This document shows positions 16,970-25,660 of a stretch of DNA of 37,181 bases, in pieces. The notes below the pieces were generated by a model, which saw nothing but the letters and a program-made list of their open reading frames with translations, did not search any database and was not told where the DNA came from. Each line of letters begins with the position of its first letter. The stretch's first letter is position 1. The position numbers and the translations under genes are program-made. Source of the stretch: an uncultured Muribaculaceae bacterium (GTDB lineage Bacteria > Bacteroidota > Bacteroidia > Bacteroidales > Muribaculaceae); the NCBI GenBank assembly GCA_910578305.1, contig CAJTQH010000004.1, positions 21,714-58,894 on the forward strand, read 5' to 3'.

Positions 16970-17521
16970 TTAATTACCTTTCGAAGCTCTAAAACTGTTA
17001 AGGAGTTTTATATTTGAGCGGTACCATAACAATTCGCCACCGAAGGCAAAAAATGTCAGACACCAGACATAATACATTTGCCATGTTCCGACAAACTGTG
17101 GCGTAAACGATAGCCATATAAGCAACGGCACTAATATGATACTGATGACCAATTCCATATTCCGATAATGCATCTTAATCTTTACAATAGCCGACAGAAT
17201 TTCCGAATGACTGTTTACAGCCGGATCCATGCGTCGAATCAATCCATACATTACAATACTATATATTGTTTCAGCAAGTATTGCGACGGAAATCAACGCC
17301 AACCACCAAACCGGAAGTCTCATAGGCGACCACAACCACGATGTAACCATAAGGACTCCACATATCGGCACTATTGCTATACCTGACAACATGCGTCTCT
17401 GAAATTTTGATTTCGCATCTCTTATTCTGTCGTAATCTATAGCCGGCTTATCTTGATGAGGCATTGCTTCGATATGTGTTTTTACCGATTGCCATTGCGA
17501 TTTCAAATCTTCAAGTTCCAT
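16970..17521 (-). CDS. Four-helix membrane protein coupled to an ECF sigma factor (candidate anti-sigma factor)
   Basis: 183 residues from the ATG at 17521; a GTG at 17527 would overlap the sigma stop. The N-terminal ~45 residues are cytoplasmic and amphipathic (MELEDLKSQWQSVKTHIEAM), an opening common in Bacteroidetes membrane proteins encoded next to ECF sigma genes. Four transmembrane segments follow, at roughly 45-64, 70-92, 122-142 and 146-166. I see no zinc-binding ZAS motif (HxxxCxxC), so it is not a classical RskA/ChrR type. Position and coupling suggest it holds the sigma factor at the membrane, but that is inference. Confidence 0.7.
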   Translation of the reverse strand: MELEDLKSQWQSVKTHIEAMPHQDKPAIDYDRIRDAKSKFQRRMLSGIAIVPICGVLMVTSWLWSPMRLPVWWLALISVAILAETIYSIVMYGLIRRMDPAVNSHSEILSAIVKIKMHYRNMELVISIILVPLLIWLSFTPQFVGTWQMYYVWCLTFFAFGGELLWYRSNIKLLNSFRASKGN

Positions 17522-17523
17522 AA

Positions 17524-18024
17524 TCACAACTCCTTTCTTAATGATAATTTTTCTTTAATCCTGTGTAAACGTGAAGCTACCGTATTTCTGGGAATTCCCG
17601 CGTTAGAGGCAATATCCTCGTAACTTAATTCATCGAGCCACATCAGTATCAGCGCCTTGTCCATTGGATTCAGACGTGATATCATGGTATATAGCCATTG
17701 GAGCTTCTCTTTCACTTCTCTATCGTTTTCTTCCTGAAAATATATCACTGGCACATCCTCCATAGATAGAATCCTGACCCTCGGAGTAAATCTTCTGAGC
17801 GAAAAGAGGCATGTGTTGATACTTACTTTATAGACCCATGTTGATTCAGAGCTGTCGCGCCGAAAAGAACGATACGCTTTAAATAGAGATATAAGCACTT
17901 CCTGCCTTAAATCCTCAAATGAGACATCGGGCGTTGCATAGAAAAAGCATACACTGAAAATTATCTTTTCATGACGCAATACCATTTCAGTAAATCTCTG
18001 ATTGTAATCCGGGTTATTTCTCAT
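17524..18024 (-). CDS. ECF-type RNA polymerase sigma factor (sigma-70 family)
   Basis: 166 residues with region 2 (FTEMVLRHEKIIFSVCFFY to DLRQEVLISLFKAYRSFRRDSSESTWVYKVSINTC as separate segments) and region 4 (LSYEDIASNAGIPRNTVASRLHRIKEKLS), the standard two-domain ECF layout with no extra C-terminal domain. The start at 18024 gives MRNNPDYNQRF. The membrane-protein gene follows with a 2-bp gap. An upstream GGGAACTTTTTT (18071-18060 read on the minus strand), about 40 bp before the ATG, could be an ECF-type -35 element for autoregulation, but no matching -10 is obvious. Confidence 0.9.
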   Translation of the reverse strand: MRNNPDYNQRFTEMVLRHEKIIFSVCFFYATPDVSFEDLRQEVLISLFKAYRSFRRDSSESTWVYKVSINTCLFSLRRFTPRVRILSMEDVPVIYFQEENDREVKEKLQWLYTMISRLNPMDKALILMWLDELSYEDIASNAGIPRNTVASRLHRIKEKLSLRKEL

Positions 18025-18094
18025 TTTATTCCTTTTACAATATTAGTTGCTCATTTTCTAAAAAAGTTCCCGGCAAGACTGAATTTAATTTCCG

Positions 18095-18129
18095 AAAACA
18101 AACAGGGGACTGCCATGACTGCAGCCCCC
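18095..18129 (-). terminator. Terminator after the retropepsin-like gene
   Basis: On the minus strand GGGGGCTGC (18129-18121) pairs with GCAGTCCCC (18113-18105) with one G-U pair and a 7-nt loop, followed by TGTTTGTTTTC. It lies between the retropepsin-like gene and the ECF sigma gene, so the sigma gene may have its own promoter or receive only partial read-through. Confidence 0.65.
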
Positions 18130-18161
18130 CGATAGTATTGTAGGCAACACTACAATTAAGC

Positions 18162-19400
18162 CTATAGATCAGGGAATGTAGGCGCATTGACATTAAGCAG
18201 TCCGTTGGCCACAGACACAGCAACACAGCCTATGGACTGAAGCAAGGTCGGCTTTTTCAGCTTATCAATCTTGAATTCAGGAAAAACATACTCGGCAGAA
18301 GTCTGTGCAGACATATTGCTCGGAAACGTCGAAAGAGTGAAATCCACCATATTGAATCGTATTTTCCCGAATCGCATCAACGATTTGAGGCCGAGCACAC
18401 ACTCGTAGTCATATCCGGCAGGATCCTGCATATTCACACTCAGTTGCGGTATGGTTAGAACAGAACCACCAAGTTCAATTGCCATATCCGGAACCTGATA
18501 GCATTCCGACACATGTACTCCGCCTATTCCGGCCATGCGCAAAGTGTCCAATTTACCACGAGATATGATGTAATCCTTATTTGCCTTGAAAAAATTACTG
18601 TTCAGAGAGCCGTACGATGCGTTGCCGGTTGCAAACGACATGACACAAAACGGCACATCATATACCATGACACCTCCTATCTTAAGTTCACGCGCCATAG
18701 CATACCCCGCTTTCTGCACTCCCATTCCGGATACATTATTGTAAGCATTGATCGGGATAAGACCAAGTACCGTTGCCAATGAATCCGAAATCATGTTTAC
18801 TCCCGCTCCGGTATCAAACACTATATCCACACTCTTCCCGTTTACAGAGGAATTTTCAAGATACATCAACATAGTGTCATGTCTTACATTACCCACTTGT
18901 GCTATTCTGAATGGAATAGTCCCGATCTCTTTTTCAAAAGAAACAGTATAGGGTCTATAAGCCGACAGAGCCGAATACTGGTCGACATATCTCTGCATGG
19001 CCTCGATTGCAGCCGTATCAAGCTGGGATCTTGTTGCTTCAAGCACTGAACTCAGCAAAGATGCGGCTTTAGCATTTTCGCCTATCCGACTGTAATCCAT
19101 AGAAAGCATCACAGCTGAATTCAGAAAATTTTGAATGTCAAGATATGCATTATGAGATTGGAGCAGTTCCTCAAATGCCGGTATGGAAACATCTGGACGA
19201 TTAAACCGATTGCCTAACATGCCACGGGTAAAGGCGTCAAGAAACGGATGAATCGAATCTTTGGGCGCCACGCTATAAATTGAATCCAGAGCAAACCAGT
19301 CGCCTGTATTTATAGCGCCTCCAATTTGCTCATCGTATGACTTTGCAAAAACCATCACCGGCACTACAAATGCTAAAGTGGACAATATTTTTCGCATCAT
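18162..19400 (-). CDS. Exported retropepsin-like aspartic protease
   Basis: A 412-residue protein with a signal peptide (MRKILSTLAFVVPVMVFAKS). Residues ~20-145 form a helical, TPR-like segment. Residues ~175-275 carry the retropepsin fold core: VDIVFDTGAGVNMISDSLA, with catalytic D196-T-G198, in the gag-asp_proteas/Asp_protease_2 pattern. The distal part, with CVLGLKSLMRFGKIRFNMVDFTLS, matches the second strand-helix half ('ILG...L..F.v..D'). Only one DTG is present, so activity would need a dimer or pairing of two halves. Related exported proteins occur in Bacteroidetes, mostly uncharacterised. It precedes the ECF sigma gene by 137 bp, across a hairpin. Confidence 0.8.
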   Translation of the reverse strand: MMRKILSTLAFVVPVMVFAKSYDEQIGGAINTGDWFALDSIYSVAPKDSIHPFLDAFTRGMLGNRFNRPDVSIPAFEELLQSHNAYLDIQNFLNSAVMLSMDYSRIGENAKAASLLSSVLEATRSQLDTAAIEAMQRYVDQYSALSAYRPYTVSFEKEIGTIPFRIAQVGNVRHDTMLMYLENSSVNGKSVDIVFDTGAGVNMISDSLATVLGLIPINAYNNVSGMGVQKAGYAMARELKIGGVMVYDVPFCVMSFATGNASYGSLNSNFFKANKDYIISRGKLDTLRMAGIGGVHVSECYQVPDMAIELGGSVLTIPQLSVNMQDPAGYDYECVLGLKSLMRFGKIRFNMVDFTLSTFPSNMSAQTSAEYVFPEFKIDKLKKPTLLQSIGCVAVSVANGLLNVNAPTFPDL

Positions 19401-19508
19401 ATTATTTGATTTAATTGTTCATGTGCGAATTTAACCATTATTTTTGATCTTTAATCCGTCCTTTATAAGCCACTTTCTCCATTTTGTCATCTGACATACA
19501 CCAAGGCG

Positions 19509-20543
19509 TCATGGATGCACGGCTATCTTGATCACGCCATCGAGTTTGTTCTCAAACATGCGGTAAGCTTCATCTATGCGGCTTAACGGGACGTGATGCG
19601 TTATAAGCGGAAGCGTATCAATTATTCCTTGTGATATAAGATCCAGTATCTCTGCGCTGTCACATCCGTCGACACCGCCGGTCTTAAAGGTGAGATTTTT
19701 ACCATACATCAAGGGGAGGGGAAGCAACTGTGGTTTATCATACAGAGCCACAATAACCACAGTGGCATTCGGGCGTGCACACCGCCATGACAGATCAAAC
19801 GAACTATCATCACCTGCTATATCCATCACCACATCGGCTCCGCCATGCAGGCTGTTGGCCATCACCGTTTCTATGCATTCCTCGGGAGTGGTGACTATGA
19901 CTTCAGGATAATGCTTGCGCACAAACTCCATTCGTTCGGCAGAGCGCTCACATACTATGATCTTTCCCGGCGATCTGAGTCTCGCACATATCAGTGCACA
20001 CAATCCGGTAGGGCCGGCACCAATTATCAGAAGCGTATCATCGGCCTTCATATCTGAAATCTTCACAGCCCAATAACCTGTGGCCAAAATATCTCCCACA
20101 AACAGAGCCTGCTCGTCACTGACACTATCGGGAATACGATTCAATCCGCAGTCGGCATACGGGACACGCACATATTCCGTCTGACCACCATCGATACGAC
20201 AACCGAGAGCCCAGCCACCGTCCGGATCAGAACAATTATTGACGTATCCATGATCACAAAAAAAGCAATGTCCGCAATAGGTCTCCACATTCACCGTCAC
20301 CCGATCGCCGGGTTTGACCGTCCTGACATCGTCACCAACCGATTCCACCACGCCTACCATCTCATGGCCGAGTGTAATCCCCGGCAATGCTCTCGGCACA
20401 GCACCGTGCTTAATATGTAAGTCTGACGAACAAATACTACTCAGTGTCACACGTACTATGGCATCTGTCGGCGTTTGAATTGTCGGACATGGCTTGTCGG
20501 CCCATCCAAGTTCGCCTTCTTTTAAATATGTATATGCTTTCAT
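19509..20543 (-). CDS. Zinc-dependent alcohol dehydrogenase (MDR family)
   Basis: A 344-residue medium-chain dehydrogenase/reductase. The catalytic zinc ligands are C38, H60 and E61 (SSICSSD; TLGHEMVG), with D151 near the site. The structural zinc lobe has C90, C93, C96 and C104 in CGHCFFCDHGYVNNC. The nucleotide-binding GAGPTG (175-180) starts the Rossmann domain; the acid after the second strand is absent (CERSAER), so NAD over NADP cannot be settled by eye. Likely substrates are short-chain or branched alcohols, or sorbitol/threonine-like polyols. It lies 72 bp after rpmE2, past a strong terminator. I see no clear promoter. Confidence 0.88.
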   Translation of the reverse strand: MKAYTYLKEGELGWADKPCPTIQTPTDAIVRVTLSSICSSDLHIKHGAVPRALPGITLGHEMVGVVESVGDDVRTVKPGDRVTVNVETYCGHCFFCDHGYVNNCSDPDGGWALGCRIDGGQTEYVRVPYADCGLNRIPDSVSDEQALFVGDILATGYWAVKISDMKADDTLLIIGAGPTGLCALICARLRSPGKIIVCERSAERMEFVRKHYPEVIVTTPEECIETVMANSLHGGADVVMDIAGDDSSFDLSWRCARPNATVVIVALYDKPQLLPLPLMYGKNLTFKTGGVDGCDSAEILDLISQGIIDTLPLITHHVPLSRIDEAYRMFENKLDGVIKIAVHP

Positions 20544-20560
20544 TGTGAGGATTATTTACA

Positions 20561-20592
20561 TAAAAAAATCCCGAGTTGGCTGACCCGGGATT
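20561..20592 (-). terminator. Terminator after rpmE2
   Basis: On the minus strand AATCCCGGGT (20592-20583) pairs with ACTCGGGATT (20576-20567), a 10-bp stem with one G-U and a 6-nt loop, followed by a run of T (20566-20562). It lies directly after the rpmE2 stop and before the alcohol dehydrogenase gene. Confidence 0.88.
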
Positions 20593-20615
20593 CTGTGAAT
20601 TATAGAGGTATTAGG

Positions 20616-20870
20616 TTACTTCTTTTTGCGGTTGCCATAACGGCTCATGAACTTATCCACACGACCTGCGGTGTCAACAAGCTTCTGCTTGCCGGTGAAG
20701 AAGGGGTGTGAGGAGCTGGTGATTTCAAGCTTAACCAAAGGATAAGTCACGCCATCCACCTCGATTGTTTCTTTTGTGGCGATTGTGGAACGAGTAATGA
20801 AGATTTCTTCATTTGACATATCTTTAAAAACTACTTCGCGATAGTTGGAAGGATGAATGTCTTTTTTCAT
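20616..20870 (-). CDS. rpmE2: 50S ribosomal protein bL31, type B
   Basis: An 84-residue ribosomal protein of the large subunit. It starts MKKDIHPSNYREVVFKDMSN and contains SSSHPFFTGKQKLVDTAGRVDKFMSRYG, the conserved bL31 C-terminal part. The zinc-binding CxxC motif of type A L31 is absent, so it is the zinc-independent type B form. Type B forms can replace type A when zinc is short in species that have both. It has a consensus promoter and a strong terminator, so it forms a single-gene transcript. Confidence 0.96.
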   Translation of the reverse strand: MKKDIHPSNYREVVFKDMSNEEIFITRSTIATKETIEVDGVTYPLVKLEITSSSHPFFTGKQKLVDTAGRVDKFMSRYGNRKKK

Positions 20871-20944
20871 TTTGCTATTAGTAATCGTTTGTTAATCAAA
20901 GTGTTGTAAAATACGCTGGTAAGGCGACATTTCGTAATGGCCTG

Positions 20945-20975
20945 CAAATTTAGGCATTATTATTTAATTGACAAA
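20945..20975 (-). promoter_or_regulatory. Promoter of rpmE2
   Basis: Read on the minus strand: TTTG (20975-20972), 19 nt, TAAATTTG (20952-20945), a full match to the -33/-7 consensus. Transcription would start near 20938, giving a leader of about 68 nt. The -33 box touches the foot of the upstream terminator hairpin. Confidence 0.8.
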
Positions 20976-21007
20976 GCATTAGCGCAATTTTATTTGCGCT
21001 AATGCTT
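20974..21007 (-). terminator. Terminator after the carboxyltransferase gene
   Basis: AAGCATTAGCGCAA (20974-20987) pairs perfectly with TTGCGCTAATGCTT (20994-21007) around a 6-nt loop. It lies 18 bp after the stop of the biotin-carboxyltransferase gene. The T-tract is short, so termination may be imperfect. Confidence 0.7.
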
Positions 21008-21024
21008 CTTTGATTCATATTTTA

Positions 21025-22896
21025 TCAGTCGGCGAACTCAATCAGGGGAGCATCCGTACCGACTATTTCGTCCTGTTTCACAAATACTCGCTTAACCACT
21101 TCGTCTTTTTCTGCCGTAACATCGTTTTCCATCTTCATTGCCTCATACACCAGAAGGACTTCTCCAGCCTTCACTGCCTGACCGGCTTTAACGTTGATCT
21201 TGATGATGCGACCGCCCATAGGAGCCGAAAGCAATTCACCGGTAATCGGCTCTTCCGGTTCTTTTGCTTTTTCTTTTGCGGCGGCATCAGATGCAGCGGC
21301 ATTCTGAGCCTGGAATTCTTCGGCACGACGTTTGCGTAGAAATCCGTTGGCAACAGTGGGCAGAAGTTCCAGCAGAAGATACTCTTCATCATTAGAAGCC
21401 AACGGTACATTGCCATATTCGGGGAGTACCGGATTTTCAGGTTCGTTATACGAAGCTACATCATAAGGCTTTTCTTCCGCGCTACCGGTGATCTGCTCAC
21501 GGAAAGCAGGATCAATAGCCACCGGCGTGTGTCCGTATTCACCCTTGATCAGAGATATAAACTGCTTGGACGAATTGGTGTAATCCGCATTTCCTTTCTG
21601 ACGGTCAAGCACAAGGTTCACGGCCTGGCTACCCACAATCTGACTGGTAGGAGTAACCAGGGGAACAAGACCGGCATCACGGCGTACTTTCGGGATAAGA
21701 CTCATGGCTTCGTCAAGTTTATCAAGCATCTGGAATTGCTTCAGCTGAGCCACCATATTGGAATACATACCACCGGGGACCTCTGCATTCTTCACCAGTT
21801 CATTGGGCTTGGGGAAACCGAAATACGACTCAATTGCATGGCATGCCGCCAACAGGCCTTCTTCATCATTGGCCTTGGCACATGCTATCGCAGTGTCAAA
21901 CTGAGCCGACACGTCTGCAGGAAGTTCATCGGTAGGCGGATTGAAGTCGCGCGGCATCTTATCCATCAGATCAAATTCGGCAAGTTCCTTGCGGGCGTTG
22001 AGCAATTCGTTGCGTATCTTGCCTACGGCTTCCATGTTCACGTCTACTTCGATACCCATACGGTTGGCAAACACATATATGAGTTCAAGTGCTGGAGCAG
22101 CCGATCCGCCGCCAAACCACCATATATTGGTATCCAGAATGTCAACACCGTGAAGCATAGCCATCACTGACGAAGCAAGACCATAGCCTGGAGTACAGTG
22201 TGTGTGGAAGTCAATATCGACCTTAACCTCCTGTTTCAGTCGGGAGATTATGGACGCGGCACGCAGAGGATTGACCAGACCTGCCATATCCTTAAGTGTA
22301 ATGATCTTTGCGCCCAAAGCCTCCATGGCCTTGGCTTTTTCCACAAAGTAATCATCGGTAAATATCTTTTCAGGAGCTTCCTGCTTGCCACCGAACAGGC
22401 GCTTGAAAAATCCGCCTTTTTTCTCTACAACATCTTCTTTGGGGTCTACGGTATAGCATACAGCACCGTCGGCAATACCGCCGAGTTCGTTGATCAGACG
22501 GATTGATTCCTTAATATTGTCGATATCATTGAGTGCGTCAAAGATACGCATCACATTAAGGCCGTTCTTGATAGCCTCCTTATAAAAACCCTCAAGCACA
22601 CTGTTGGGATAAGGAACATAACCGAATAGATTACGTCCGCGAGAAAGCGCCGACAGAAGAGACTTTCCTTTCATAGCCTCGCTGGCCTTACGTAGACGAT
22701 TCCACGGAGATTCATCAAGATAACGCATCACAGAGTCTGGGATAGCACCACCCCATACTTCCATTATATAAAAACCGGCGTTCTCATACAGAGGCAACAA
22801 TCGGTCGATAGTAGCCTGGCTCATACGTGTGGCAAACAGCGACTGCTGTCCGTCGCGCATAGTCAAGTCTCTGATTTTCAGTTTACGAGTTCCCAT
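21025..22896 (-). CDS. oadA: Biotin-dependent carboxyltransferase (oxaloacetate decarboxylase alpha / pyruvate carboxylase subunit B)
   Basis: A 623-residue protein with three parts. The N-terminal carboxyltransferase TIM barrel (~1-300) starts IRDLTMRDGQQSLFATRM, with metal-site residues in DFHTHCTPGYG and the carbamoylated-lysine region ITLKDMAGL. A PYC/OADA domain follows (~320-480). The C-terminal biotinyl domain, after an Ala/Glu/Lys-rich linker (~520-550), has K588 in YEAMKMEND as the biotin site. It moves a carboxyl group between biotin and pyruvate/oxaloacetate. The partner is either a biotin carboxylase or a membrane beta/gamma pump, neither of which is nearby. The symbol follows the Na+-pump alpha subunit; pycB is the main alternative. 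It has its own promoter. Confidence 0.85.
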   Translation of the reverse strand: MGTRKLKIRDLTMRDGQQSLFATRMSQATIDRLLPLYENAGFYIMEVWGGAIPDSVMRYLDESPWNRLRKASEAMKGKSLLSALSRGRNLFGYVPYPNSVLEGFYKEAIKNGLNVMRIFDALNDIDNIKESIRLINELGGIADGAVCYTVDPKEDVVEKKGGFFKRLFGGKQEAPEKIFTDDYFVEKAKAMEALGAKIITLKDMAGLVNPLRAASIISRLKQEVKVDIDFHTHCTPGYGLASSVMAMLHGVDILDTNIWWFGGGSAAPALELIYVFANRMGIEVDVNMEAVGKIRNELLNARKELAEFDLMDKMPRDFNPPTDELPADVSAQFDTAIACAKANDEEGLLAACHAIESYFGFPKPNELVKNAEVPGGMYSNMVAQLKQFQMLDKLDEAMSLIPKVRRDAGLVPLVTPTSQIVGSQAVNLVLDRQKGNADYTNSSKQFISLIKGEYGHTPVAIDPAFREQITGSAEEKPYDVASYNEPENPVLPEYGNVPLASNDEEYLLLELLPTVANGFLRKRRAEEFQAQNAAASDAAAKEKAKEPEEPITGELLSAPMGGRIIKINVKAGQAVKAGEVLLVYEAMKMENDVTAEKDEVVKRVFVKQDEIVGTDAPLIEFAD

Positions 22897-22937
22897 TATT
22901 CTATAATATTAGTTTGGACAATCATTTACTTAAAGTG

Positions 22938-22969
22938 CAAAAATAAGTATTTTGATTGAATTATGGAAA
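22938..22969 (-). promoter_or_regulatory. Promoter of the carboxyltransferase gene
   Basis: On the minus strand TATTTTTG (22945-22938) matches the -7 box, with TTTC (22969-22966) 20 nt upstream as a near-consensus -33. The predicted leader is about 35 nt. Confidence 0.6.
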
Positions 22970-22993
22970 AATTTCTTTAATTTATTCGTATTG

Positions 22994-25411
22994 TCATTTA
23001 TCCGACACATCAAAAATCATGGGGGAGGGCACCTTCTCCGTGAGTATGGCATGCTTTATCACATCACGCACATCAGACACGTAGACAAACTTCATATCCT
23101 CCAGATAAACAGCAGGTATGTCCTCTATATCTTTTCTGTTGTCAGCAGACAAAATTATTGTGTCGATCCCGGCACGTTTTGCAGCGAGGATCTTCTCTTT
23201 TATACCTCCTACCGGAAGCACCTTTCCCCGAAGAGTGATCTCGCCGGTCATGGCTACACGTTCGCGCACCTTGCACTGCGTCAGAGCTGAGACTATAGCC
23301 GTGGCCATTGTGATGCCGGCCGAAGGGCCGTCCTTTGGGATCGCACCTTCCGGCACGTGCAGATGCAGCGTATAGTGATTCAGAATCTCCGGATCAACAC
23401 CAAGTTCAGCGCTATGCGATCTGACATACTGCAACGCTATCACCGCCGACTCTTTCATCACATCGCCAAGATTGCCCGTAAGAGTCAGTTTTTCTCCTTT
23501 GCCTTTTGCCAGCGATGCCTCCACAAAGAGTATTTCTCCGCCCACGGCAGTCCATGCAAGGCCAGTCACCACTCCCGCATAATCATTATTTTCATATCGG
23601 CCATGTATTCTCTCTTCCACGCCGAGACATTCACGCACACGTGTGGCATTAATTGTCCGTGGCACTTTCTGACCACGCATTTTCTTCAGCACCACTTTCC
23701 GTACCACAGCGGCAAGTTTCTTTTCAAGCTGACGCACTCCGCTCTCCGAAGTATAATTCTCTATTATCTTTTCTATGGCTTCGTTAGAAAACTTCAGCTC
23801 ACTTGCTTTGAATCCGTTTTCGGCAAGTATGCGCGGTATCAGATGCCTGCGTGCGATCTGCACCTTTTCTTCCTGAAGATATCCAGAAATGTCTATAATC
23901 TCCATTCGGTCAAGCAGCGGCTGTGACAGAGTGGCGAGTGTATTGGCTGTAGCTATGAACAGCACATTCGACAGGTCATAGTCCACATCTACATAATTGT
24001 CATGGAAGTGACAGTTCTGCTCCGGATCAAGCACTTCAAGCAATGCTGCTGCCGGATCGCCTTTTATGTCATTGCCTATCTTGTCGATCTCATCGAGCAG
24101 AAGCACCGGATTTGACGATCCGGCACGCTTCATGGCATCGATAATACGTCCTGGCATTGCTCCGATATAAGTTCGACGATGTCCTCTTATCTCCGATTCG
24201 TCATGCAGACCGCCAAGCGAAACCCTCTGGTATTTGCGTCCGAGTGCTTTGGCAATCGATTGTCCAAGTGAGGTCTTTCCCACGCCCGGAGCTCCTACAA
24301 GACACAGAATAGGGGACTTGCCGTCTGGTCGGTTCATCATCACTGCAATCTGCTCAATAATGCGTTCTTTCACTTTTTCAAGACCGTAGTGGTCGGCATT
24401 GAGGATATCCTCTGCCTTAATCAGATCTTTGTTTAATTCATCAGGATTATTCCATGGCAGACTAACCAGCAGTTCAAGATATCCGTACTGTACGGAATAA
24501 TCCGGACTCTGAGGATTGAGTCGAGACAGTTTGTCTATTTCACGATCAAATATATCACGAACTTCATCGGATATGTTCAGTTCATATGCTTTCTTGCGAA
24601 ATTTTGTGGCTTCGTCGTCATCTCCGTAAAGTTCCTGACGGATAGCCTCCATCTGAGTCTGAAGGAAATTGGCCTTCTGATTCTCGGTGAGAATACGCTT
24701 TGTGCGCTCCTGGATATCACGCGTCAGATCCACCATCTGCTCATTGCTGGCAAGCTCTGTCAGCAAGCGATAACCACGCTCCTTAACAGAACGCAACTTC
24801 AGTAGCTCCTGTTTCACTTTCGGCGACATGGGAGTATGTGTGGCCACCATATTTATAGCCATCACGGGGCTCTCTATATTTTCGAGATTAAACGACAATT
24901 CGTTAGGCCCGTCGATAGTCTTGCGCAAGATACTCAAAGCTGTGTTTCGTACCGACTGTGCCAGAGCCGCAAATTCCTTGTCACTATCGCGAGGCTCAAT
25001 CTCTTCAATATAATTGACCGTAACCGTACCCGGCTCTACACCTTCGCCTGTCACCATAACCTTTTTTATGGCATGCAATATAGCCGTTTTAGGCCCGTCA
25101 GGTATATCGAATATACGTATCACTTTTGCCACGACTCCATATTTATATAAGTCGACCGGTATGCGCGGACACTCATCATTGGCATCATGCTGGCACAAAA
25201 TACATATTAACGATCCTCCGCGCGATGCTTTCTCAGCCGTGGCAATCGAACTGTCACGGCCAAGGGAAATCGGGAATGTCACCCCAGGAAACATCACAAA
25301 ATCTCTGGTAGGCAGCACCGGAAGCTGTTCCGGGAACTCCAGACCCTCCAGCTGCGCGGTATTTATCTCTATCTGGCCAAGCGATAATATATGCTCTTTG
25401 TTATCTTTCAT
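22994..25411 (-). CDS. lon: ATP-dependent Lon protease
   Basis: An 805-residue LonA-type protease. The N-terminal substrate-binding domain (about 28-225, starting LPVLPTRDFVMFPG) precedes a coiled-coil linker. The AAA+ module has Walker A GAPGVGKTS (K379), Walker B LLLDEIDKIG and sensor ATANT. The C-terminal serine protease domain carries the catalytic S697 in KDGPSAG and the dyad lysine within GGIKEKILAAKRAG. It degrades misfolded and short-lived regulatory proteins. No transmembrane insertion is present, which separates it from archaeal LonB. It is divergent from the EF-G2-like gene, across 249 bp. Confidence 0.97.
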   Translation of the reverse strand: MKDNKEHILSLGQIEINTAQLEGLEFPEQLPVLPTRDFVMFPGVTFPISLGRDSSIATAEKASRGGSLICILCQHDANDECPRIPVDLYKYGVVAKVIRIFDIPDGPKTAILHAIKKVMVTGEGVEPGTVTVNYIEEIEPRDSDKEFAALAQSVRNTALSILRKTIDGPNELSFNLENIESPVMAINMVATHTPMSPKVKQELLKLRSVKERGYRLLTELASNEQMVDLTRDIQERTKRILTENQKANFLQTQMEAIRQELYGDDDEATKFRKKAYELNISDEVRDIFDREIDKLSRLNPQSPDYSVQYGYLELLVSLPWNNPDELNKDLIKAEDILNADHYGLEKVKERIIEQIAVMMNRPDGKSPILCLVGAPGVGKTSLGQSIAKALGRKYQRVSLGGLHDESEIRGHRRTYIGAMPGRIIDAMKRAGSSNPVLLLDEIDKIGNDIKGDPAAALLEVLDPEQNCHFHDNYVDVDYDLSNVLFIATANTLATLSQPLLDRMEIIDISGYLQEEKVQIARRHLIPRILAENGFKASELKFSNEAIEKIIENYTSESGVRQLEKKLAAVVRKVVLKKMRGQKVPRTINATRVRECLGVEERIHGRYENNDYAGVVTGLAWTAVGGEILFVEASLAKGKGEKLTLTGNLGDVMKESAVIALQYVRSHSAELGVDPEILNHYTLHLHVPEGAIPKDGPSAGITMATAIVSALTQCKVRERVAMTGEITLRGKVLPVGGIKEKILAAKRAGIDTIILSADNRKDIEDIPAVYLEDMKFVYVSDVRDVIKHAILTEKVPSPMIFDVSDK

Positions 25412-25469
25412 ACCCTAATTGTACTGAATATAATAATATGTGCGCTATTCCACGCTACAAATTCTGTGC

Positions 25470-25500
25470 CAAAGTTAGCCATTTTTTACGGCTTATTAAA
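25470..25500 (-). promoter_or_regulatory. Promoter of lon
   Basis: On the minus strand TAACTTTG (25477-25470) matches the -7 box exactly, with TTTA (25500-25497) 19 nt upstream. Transcription would begin near 25463, about 52 nt before the lon ATG. I found no equally good promoter for the divergent EF-G2-like gene in the rest of this 249-bp region, which is A-rich. Confidence 0.6.
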
Positions 25501-25660
25501 ATTTGCAGCCAAAGGAAGCCAAAATATCAAAATCCTGTTGTGCAACATAAAAATCAAAATGCGAACTATCAAAAAAAATTCCTATTTTGCGGTCGAAAAA
25601 GCTTCTTACCTGCTTTTTTCATGAGAAACTAAAATATTCATTACTAAAACATCTGATAAC

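Noticed and set aside
21529..22170. 213-codon open frame on the plus strand inside the carboxyltransferase gene
   Set aside because: It is the mirror frame of a conserved gene, with no motif or promoter of its own.
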